From NCBI GenBank assembly GCA_035578175.1, contig JAQMRL010000003.1, forward strand, positions 100,800,969-100,864,968: a stretch of 64,000 bases of DNA, in the 5' to 3' direction. Positions 56,785-64,000 of the stretch are shown here, piece after piece. The notes under the pieces were generated by a model. It was not told where the DNA came from, made no database searches, and saw nothing but the letters and a program-made list of their open reading frames with translations. Source of the stretch: Catonia carolina. Lineage: Eukaryota; Arthropoda; Insecta; Hemiptera; Achilidae. A program made the position numbers and the translations under genes. Each line of letters starts with the position of its first letter. The stretch's first letter is position 1.

Positions 56785-58114
56785 AATATTATAAGTAAGA
56801 ATAACTTTAGAGATGTATGTACTTAGGTAAATTTAACTCATAAAATAAGAATAGCAATGGGGAAACACTGATATAGAAGTAATAGTAGTTTTAAAATTTT
56901 GTCCTAAGAATGTGATCGTTTAGGTGTTTAGGATTGAATAAAATTTTCCGTTATTCTAAGACTAGTTACAATAAGAAAATAAAACAATCCTCTCGTTGTG
57001 AACTACAGAGTCACGAGCTTTAAATTACTTAAATAGGGTTTCCCTTAAGCTCAATTAGTTACTTGTGGAAAATTGTTACAAAAAGTTAAGTTACAGTGGT
57101 GACTTAATAAGGTGATCAGCGATTAACACACTATATTAGGTTGTCCAGTTGAAATTTAGTTCAATATTATCAAGAATTCGTTTAAAGCATCAGTGAAAAA
57201 CTAGGTGGTTTTAACTAATTCTCTCTTTCAAAAAACAAAAATAATTTAAAAAATGAAAAAGCTCCTAGTTAACTTACTTCCGTGGTTTTACTTAAGCAAA
57301 AAAATAAATTAATGCGTTTGCCTTAAGGTTGTTTTTAGTGTTAGTTTAATAAAAATTAAACAAAGCTTTCTGACCAAGTAAAAGTATAGAATGATAATCG
57401 TATACGATAAAAGCTGGAAAAACCTTAGGAAAACATTGTGTAATTAATTATTCATACTTAAAATTCATATTCAAAAGTAACATATTCAAAAGTAATTCTT
57501 ATAAAGTTAATGGAACGAAAATATTTTTTAAACGAGAAATCAATTTAAAATATTGATATCTAAAAATATTTATAAACCTAAAAGTATTTATGAAAAGTAA
57601 TTTTTAATGTTACGGATATTAAATGTAGTTTCGTTCTTGTTTTTCTAATGTGTTTGTTTAATTATTAAGTAAATATTTAAAATATTAAATGTTAAATTTA
57701 TCATTATGCTTATACAAAGTGCATAATACCCCTAATAATGTAAAAACATGTTAAATGTTTTAAAGTAAATGTTTTAAAGTAAGATTGCAACAATTTAAAC
57801 ATAGATTGATTTTTACGTTTCGTGACCTCTCTGAACCCAAAAAAGTGGTCTTGTAAAGATACTCGTCTGTGTATGAATTCGTTTTTTTATTGTAGAACAA
57901 AAATTACCTCTCTAATTGAGCTGAAACTTGACAATTTAAGTGGTTTCTCAACCAACCCCTCGGGAGTTTTTAGAATTAAATTTGTAGAATCTTAAGGATG
58001 TAGTCAAGTCAAAAATCTAAGATTTGACAATCTTTATACGAGTAGTTCTTTTACCTTCTGCACAATTGTGCATAAAATTATAATTCTTTTCATAAAATTA
58101 ATGCGTACCAAATG
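56785..58114. other. 1.3 kb without recognisable gene
   Basis: Very AT-rich. A short direct duplication 'atgttttaaagtaa' at 57755-57785. Nothing else. Confidence 0.45.
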
Positions 58115-58545
58115 TAAAAATTCTCTTCATGAGACGATGTGTCTCATGGCAGGTGGTAATTTTTAAAAAGGCCTAACTTTAACGTATGGCAAAAACCATT
58201 TTTTTTTTTTTTTTTTTTTTTTTAACGTCCGGCTGTTCTGCAATCTCTGCTAATGCAGACGGTGAAGAATGAAATGATGTTTTTGTAACGTATGAAAATA
58301 TGCCATGCCTGAATAAGATTCGAACCCAAGACCGCATGATGAGAGGCGAGCACGTTACCAACTACGCCAATGCGGCCGGCAAGGCCGCATTGCTGGCAAA
58401 AACCATTAGTAGTCTAATAATTATTAATTTCTGTCTACTCTTTAAGAGGAATCGAATTGAACTATTTTTGTTTCCAAATTCCGACTTTGATTTCTAGACT
58501 TCCGGCTTTGGGCCACTTCCGGTCTCTCTATTATTTTCAAGATTT
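58115..58545 (-). repeat. Q-repeat flank, second copy, split by SINE1
   Basis: Shares with 24600-24860 (inverted) the words atgagacga.g.gtctca, tttttaaaaaggcc, ggcaaaaaccatta and ttctgtctactctttaagag, then cttccggctttgggccactt. Confidence 0.75.
58201..58393 (-). mobile_element. SINE1 (tRNA-derived), tail type 2, with TSD
   Basis: A 23-T run (58201-58223) is the poly(A) on minus. Flanks tggcaaaaaccatt (58187-58200 and 58394-58407) are a 14-bp target duplication. Minus strand: 'ggccgcattggcgtagttgg' (A box), cttgggttcgaatctta (B box), 'ctgcattagcagagattgca' tail. The element is full length, about 193 bp. Confidence 0.95.
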
Positions 58546-59157
58546 CCGCTAACATGAATACGTATTAAATATTAAATTATTGTGCGGTTCCAAGCTCCGT
58601 GTAGTTGCGAAGTGGAGAGTACGGCGGATCTACATTGGACCCACATGTCCGAATTCGCCACTAAAAGGGTCAGTAATCTCTTCTTTGTTCCTTGGCATGT
58701 ACTGACAGCTTCTATAGAAGGCGGTCACTCTTTGATTTTTTCCCCACAGTGTTCTCTCTCACTTCTGTACTACCTGCTACTTGCCTCATCAACCCTCAAC
58801 ACATTTTCTATTTATTCCATATTTTTCCCCACAGTGTTCTCTCTCACTCTCTCTCTGTAACTCTTTCTTCTGTACTATTTTTCTATAATAATAATCAAAC
58901 TATGTTTGTCAATTGCTGTTTATACATTAACTAATAATATGATATTATTCAAATTTTGTATTAAATATTACCTAATTTTTCTACTGTGTTTAGCAAGAAA
59001 CGACATACGGCTGAAATTAAGTGTAAACTTGGGAATCACAACCTATACCAATTCAAACACTGCTCTTAACAACCATAAGCTTATTAAACCAAAAACCAAA
59101 AAAAAATTTAAAACAAAAACCATATGGTACCATCAATGAAAATGTTTCCCACAATTT
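58546..59157. other. Unassigned DNA with acagtgttctctctc repeats
   Basis: 'cccacagtgttctctctcac' occurs at 58743 and 58829, and similar words at 61385-61430, so a dispersed repeat is likely. The 80-97 codon frames here are not recognised. Confidence 0.4.
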
Positions 59158-60100
59158 TTTTACTTTCTCTAGCCTATATGTATGTAACAGGAAGAAAAGT
59201 ATTGCTTTCATGTCGATTTTTCTAAATCGAGTTTTTATCGGATCTACACGTTTTCAGACCCCTTGAACCCAAAAAACATGTTTTATAGCATTTGGTGTGT
59301 GTGTGTGCGCGTGTGAGTGTGTGGGTGTGTGAACAAAAAATCTCAAGAACGGAACATCGTACTGTACGAAGTTGAAACTTGGAACTTAAGTTAGGTACTA
59401 CTACAGTACCCGACACAAACATTTTCAACAAAATCTGTCAACTGTAAGTAACAGTTTATTCGTGTAATTTTTCACTTTTTGCGATTTTCTCAAAAACGGC
59501 TCCTAATATTTTTAAAAATCGCTTCATTTACTACACTTTTTATGCTCTATAAGATAGGGTAGGTGCCATGAAGTTCTTGAGAAGGCTGTGCTCTCGTAGA
59601 AAAAATGGTTTTTTCTTGAGATTGAAGCTTTAATATGCATTTTAGCGCAAAAATGTATATAATAAAAGTTGTAGACAATTCAAAAACCTAGAACTTTTAT
59701 TTCGAACATTTTTTTGTATAACGCTTAGTTAAGCGAATTTCTGTTTTTTTTTCTCACGAAAAAGTGTAAAAAAAATCGATTTTTTACAATTTCGGCATTA
59801 GTATGCATTTTACGACAAAAGTGTATAGAACAAAATATATAGGAAATTTAAAGATCTACACCTTTTACTGAAAGAATTTTTCTCTATAGAGCTTAATTTA
59901 GCGTAAAAGAGTGATTTTCTGAATTTTTAAAGAAAATAACGTCTTAATTTTGCGTCTTTCACTCATGATTAAAATTAGGTTGTTTTTTGAGGTTAGTTTT
60001 TTGTTTATTTCTAATGTTTTATTACTAATGTTAGATTATATTGTTCATTATTTGCATTGGCAGGAGAAAGTTGTGCGAGTGTTTCACACCAGATTTTTAA
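59158..60100 (-). mobile_element. Family A element, near full length
   Basis: Minus-strand copy: 3' end at 59158 (tactttctctagcctatatg), GT microsatellite at 59293-59330, two internal repeat blocks and the 5' end 'gagtgtttcacaccagattt' at about 60079-60098. Confidence 0.87.
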
Positions 60101-60297
60101 AATTAACATATCATTATAAGACTGAAATATTCACACTTCGAAAACAAACAGTCGATTCTTAAGATACATTAATGTTCTTTACAATATACGATTTCCACAG
60201 GTTACACGTAGGCCTACTGGTTTTTGGGAAAAAAGTAAGGATAGGTACTCATTATTTTTTATAGTAATTATTTTCTACATGCTGAATGTGTATGTTG

Positions 60298-60450
60298 CAA
60301 TCTGTTCAACTTGTAAACAGTAAGTCATCGTATGGCCCAATGAAATGAGGATGATGTGTATGCCGCGTGTAAGTGAGGTGTAGTATTGCACAGACGCGGG
60401 ACGACCAATCCTGATAAAGTGCTGTTAATTTTAGCCCAAAGACCAACGGG
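60298..60450 (-). mobile_element. SINE2 family, 3' part
   Basis: Contains 'ggcccaatgaaatgaggatg', gacgaccaatcctga and gctgttaattttagccc, all matching the 53755-54063 body. The head is replaced by unrelated sequence. Confidence 0.65.
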
Positions 60451-61789
60451 TCCCAAATTTTGCCTCGTGGGATGGATTTATAGTAATTAGGATGTGTGTA
60501 ATATGTTAAAAAGCCAGGTTCTGAGAAACGAAACTGGTGTAGGCCATATCTCCTTTGTTGTACTCTACCCAAGAGAACCCAGGATTACAGAAAAAAAGTT
60601 GGTTTGATATGGACTAATATTATATAAGAACACTCTCGATCAAGCTACCTTTAAAAAAATAAAAATCTGTAATACTGGAAATAGGAACGAAAGAACCACT
60701 TTTGTTTGTACAATAGACTTTAAAATTATAATAATTTGATTTAATATAACTACAGTAGTTTTAAATTTATATATTAATGTTATAACTGACATAAACGTTG
60801 ACTGAAATACATGGAGTAAAACAACTATAATACTATGTCTATCATACATAGGTTCTAATATTAAAAGTTTGTTGGTTTCATTTTCAGAAATCTATTGAAT
60901 AACAAACATATTTTTTACCTGATGCAAGACCCGTTCTTTTGTAATTTAGTCCCACAATATTATTTCTAGGTTTGCTATTTATTACTCTGTACCCTTTCTT
61001 CGGGAAGGAGATAGAGAGTACTTTTATTACACCCCTGTCGTAAATTACTCAAGTATCGGTAATTTATCAAAGGGTTAATTTACGACCACCTACCTACTAA
61101 GTACCTTGTTATTGCCATTATCACCCATTGTGCTTAATGAGTGGGGCTAAAGTCAGGTGGCGAAATTGTATACGACCCGAGAGTACGGATGAGGTATAAT
61201 GAATGAGTGCCGCATGCTGGGAGAACGATTGTTGTATTACTCTGATACAAAACATTGGGAGCAGTCATATTGGGCCAGGGGCCGAAAGGGCCAAAAACCC
61301 CCGCTGTGTGTATTGACATGTTTGACTTAATTTTAATGAGGATCTCCTTTGTCCTCCTTTAGATAAAGGTGGTCACTTTTTTCCGACAGTGTTCTCTCTC
61401 TGTCACTCTTCACAGTGTTCTCTGTCTTCTTCTACTCTACCTGCTACCTGCTCAACCCTTAACAATTCCATAACTGTTCAATAGTGATCAAACCACTTTA
61501 ACGTAGCAATGCTTACAGAGCTCATTTTAGAAAAAGATCTTCTAAATTCATGCTATTTGAATGTGTGCTGATTTTTAACTATGATGTGTTATTAAACAGC
61601 ATAATTTTGAACAGTACGCACTCATCTTTAGCGGCATTAATTCCAACTGCCGCTAAATTATTTTTCTCAGATTAAATGACTTGGTTTATTTAAATTATTT
61701 TAAGAAATGAAACCATAATTTTTTCTGTGGGTTATCAGACCAAGAAAATACAAATTTACACGGACAGATCTAATGGTTTTATACAATTA
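60451..61789. other. 1.3 kb without recognisable gene
   Basis: 61135-61320 is less AT-rich but its frames (for example FGPFGPWPNMTAPNVLYQSN on minus) match nothing I know. 61385-61430 has the acagtgttctctct repeat word. Confidence 0.4.
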
Positions 61790-64000
61790 ACATAAAACAA
61801 CTTTTTTGTCATCAGTCTCTCGACTGGTTTGATGCAGTTCTCCAAGTTGTTCTATTTTGCGCAAGTCGTTTCATATCTACATACCTGTAACACACTACAT
61901 CTTTTGTAATTTGCTTTACATATTCTAATCTTTGCCTCCCCCTACAATTTACTCCCTCAATATTACCCTCCATTATTGATAGCCCAATACCTGGATATCT
62001 TAAGATATGCCCACCAGCCTATCCCTTCTTCTGGTAAGATGCTTCCATATACTTCTTTTTTCATCCACTCGCCTAAGAACCTCTAAATTACTTATTTTGT
62101 CCACCCACCAAATCTTTAACATTTTCCTGTAACACCACATTTCTAAAGCTTCTATCCTCTTCTTTTCTACAGCCCCTATCACCCACGTTTCACTCCCGTA
62201 TAATGCTACACTTCAAATATAATGTTGTAAGAAATTTTTCCTGATCAGTAAATCAATGTTTGTGGTCAGTAAGCTGTTTTTTTTTATTCCAAAGGCTTTT
62301 CTAGCTTGAGCAATTCTACTTTTGATATCACGTGTGGTTCTTCTACCATCCTTTGTTATTTTACTCTCTAGATAGCAGAATTCCCTAACTTCCTGTATGT
62401 TTTCGTTGCCTACTTTTACATTACCCATCTCTTCTAAACCACTCTTACTGCTGCACGACACTTTCAATTTGTTCTTATTAATTTTCATGAAGTAATCCTT
62501 TCTCATGATCTCATCCATTCCATTTAAGATATCCTCCAGTTCTTTCTTTGTCTCGGCTAATACTACTATATCATTGGCAAATCTCAGCATTTTTATTGTT
62601 TCTGCTTGAGTTTTTTTTCTTGCGTCAAATGTCTCCTTCACTTCATTTATAGCCTCTTCTATACACAAGTTAAAAAGTAGTGGTGACAATGAACAACCTT
62701 GTCGTTCACCTTTCTTACAGCAGCATATTTTTCGTACCCTCAATTCTCAAAACAGCCGTTTGATTCTTATACAGACCGTTAATAACTTTCCTTTCCTTGT
62801 ATTAATTCCTAGCCTTTTCAAAGTTTCAAACATTTTACTCCAGTCCAGACCGTCAAATGCTTTCTCTACATCCACAAGCGCCATATAAGTAGTTCTATTT
62901 TTCTTTATCCTTTTCTCAATAATCAATCTCAGAGCCAATATTGCATCTCGAGTTCCCATTCTCCTTCTAAATCCAAATTGGTCATCGTCCAACACTTCTT
63001 CTATTCGGTGTTCTATTCTCCTGTATATAATTCTTGTCAGTATCTTGGATGCATGGCATGTTAGGCTGGGGTTCTGTAATGTTCAAACTTCTCCGCTCCT
63101 GACTTTTTTGGTATAGGAATCATATTTTTTTTTAAAGTCCAATGGTACTTCACTCTCATAAATTCTGCACACAAGTTTGTACAATTTGTTTTGAGCAACT
63201 TCGCCACAACTTAATAATAATTCCGATGGTATGTTATCTATTCCTGCCGTCTTATTCATATTCATATCCTTAAGTGCCCGATCGAATTCTTACCGTAGTA
63301 TAGGGTCCCCTCTTTGATCTTCTTCAACGTCAGTTTCTTGTTCTATCGCATCATGCCCTAATTTTTTTCCCCTGTAGAGTTGGTTTACGTATTCCTTCCA
63401 TCTTTCAGCTCTCTTTTGGCCGTTCAACAATGGTTTGCCACCTGCACTTTGTAGATTAACAGCTTTCTTCTTTCGTTCTCCAAAATTTTTCCTTATTTTA
63501 CTGTAAGCTCCGTCTACTTTACCAACTACCATTTTACTTTCAATGTCCGTACATTCCGCTCAGATCCAATTTTCCTTCGCTTTCTTAACACCTTTTGTTT
63601 ATGGTATTTCTCAAGTAGCAATATTGCCTTTTGCCTCTTTCGTCCTTTGCGTTTTTATATTTCCTTCGCTCATCCATCAGTTCTAAAATATCATTAGTAA
63701 TCCAAGGTTTCCTACCTCTTCTTTTAGTATGTCCTAACCATTCTTCCGCTGCTTTCACTACCACCTCCTTGAAGTTTATCCACTCCTCCTCGACATTTCT
63801 TTTGTCATTACCTCTTTCTTCTATCCCTTTGTGAATACTCTCCTAGAAACCTATTTGGTTGTCTTTTCTCTTAGTTTGTCTACATCCCACCTAGCATTTC
63901 CCTGTATCTTCTTCAGTTTTTAAAGTTTAAGCCTGCTATCCATTACTACTAAGTTATAATCACTTCCTATGTCTGCACCTGGATAGGCTTTACAGAGTTC
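61790..64000 (-). pseudogene. Degenerate LINE ORF2 (linker, RT, C-terminus), cut by window edge
   Basis: Reading on minus from the right edge: an endonuclease-RT linker (AAEEWLGHTKRRGRKPWITN, ILELMDERRKYKNAKDERG, about 63640-63770), RT palm blocks FGFRRRMGTRDAILALRLI and YMALVDVEKAFDGLDWSKM (about 62850-62980), GERQGCSLSPLLFNLCIEEA (about 62650-62710), FANDIVVLAETKKELEDIL (about 62540-62600), KINKNKLKV, and a tail MWCYRKMLKIWWVDKISNLE with RRRDRLVG (about 62030-62150). All are standard reverse-transcriptase landmarks of a non-LTR retrotransposon. The catalytic box reads F-A-N-D instead of [YF]-A-D-D. Many frameshifts and stops separate the pieces. The 3' end is near 61800 ('catcagtctctcgactggtt'). 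Clade not settled. Confidence 0.85.

Noticed and set aside
58201..58393. Possible tRNA gene
   Set aside because: A and B boxes are present, but poly(A), target duplications and multiple copies mark it as a tRNA-derived SINE; no clean acceptor-stem fold was seen.
63631..63834. 67-codon plus-strand frame
   Set aside because: Antisense to the LINE endonuclease-RT linker.

Overview
The window looks like nuclear DNA of an insect: AT-rich, almost no long open frames, tRNA-derived SINEs, Jockey-, R1- and RTE-like LINE fragments, mariner relatives and many dinucleotide microsatellites. A hemipteran is my guess, but nothing here settles the order. Nothing looks bacterial or viral.

The one cellular gene I can support is a neuropeptide precursor on the minus strand. 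Its last coding exon (36436-37002) encodes six amidation-ready copies of an F-W-x-x-R-G motif between basic cleavage sites, which is the signature of natalisin, the tachykinin-like FxxxR-amide peptide of arthropods. The exon has no methionine and an in-frame stop lies just 5' of its splice acceptor, so it needs an upstream exon. About 14.4 kb upstream on the same strand (51416-51496) an ATG opens a hydrophobic signal-peptide-like segment that ends in a phase-0 donor, compatible with the phase-0 acceptor. I propose a two-exon (or longer) natalisin gene spanning about 36.4-51.5 kb, with an intron packed with transposable elements.

Everything else is repeat DNA. Family A is a roughly 1 kb non-autonomous element with an internal CA microsatellite and a 3' hairpin (1-275, 1811-2302, 7930-8875, 37018-38013, 45293-46311, 59158-60100, plus short ends). 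Family B is a roughly 390 bp SINE-like repeat with an AAC-rich tail and 10-11 bp target duplications (ten copies). At least three or four tRNA-derived SINE families are present. Four large foldback elements (10263-12120, 14913-17430, 33501-35147, 46447-49335) have arms of about 0.2-1.3 kb, and three of them carry other elements inside their arms. Two mariner-type elements (15036-16018, 42009-42940) are rearranged so that both ends derive from the transposase 3' end. LINE remnants are scattered, and a larger degenerate one runs off the right edge (61790-64000).

The nesting gives relative ages: a family-B copy was split by a foldback element, which was then hit by a mariner; a family-B copy split a tandem array; two LINE-derived insertions landed in one foldback arm. 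Apart from the natalisin exons, long stretches (19.6-24.0, 28.3-31.7, 49.3-51.4, 51.6-53.0, 56.8-58.1 and 60.4-61.8 kb) contain no gene I can recognise.
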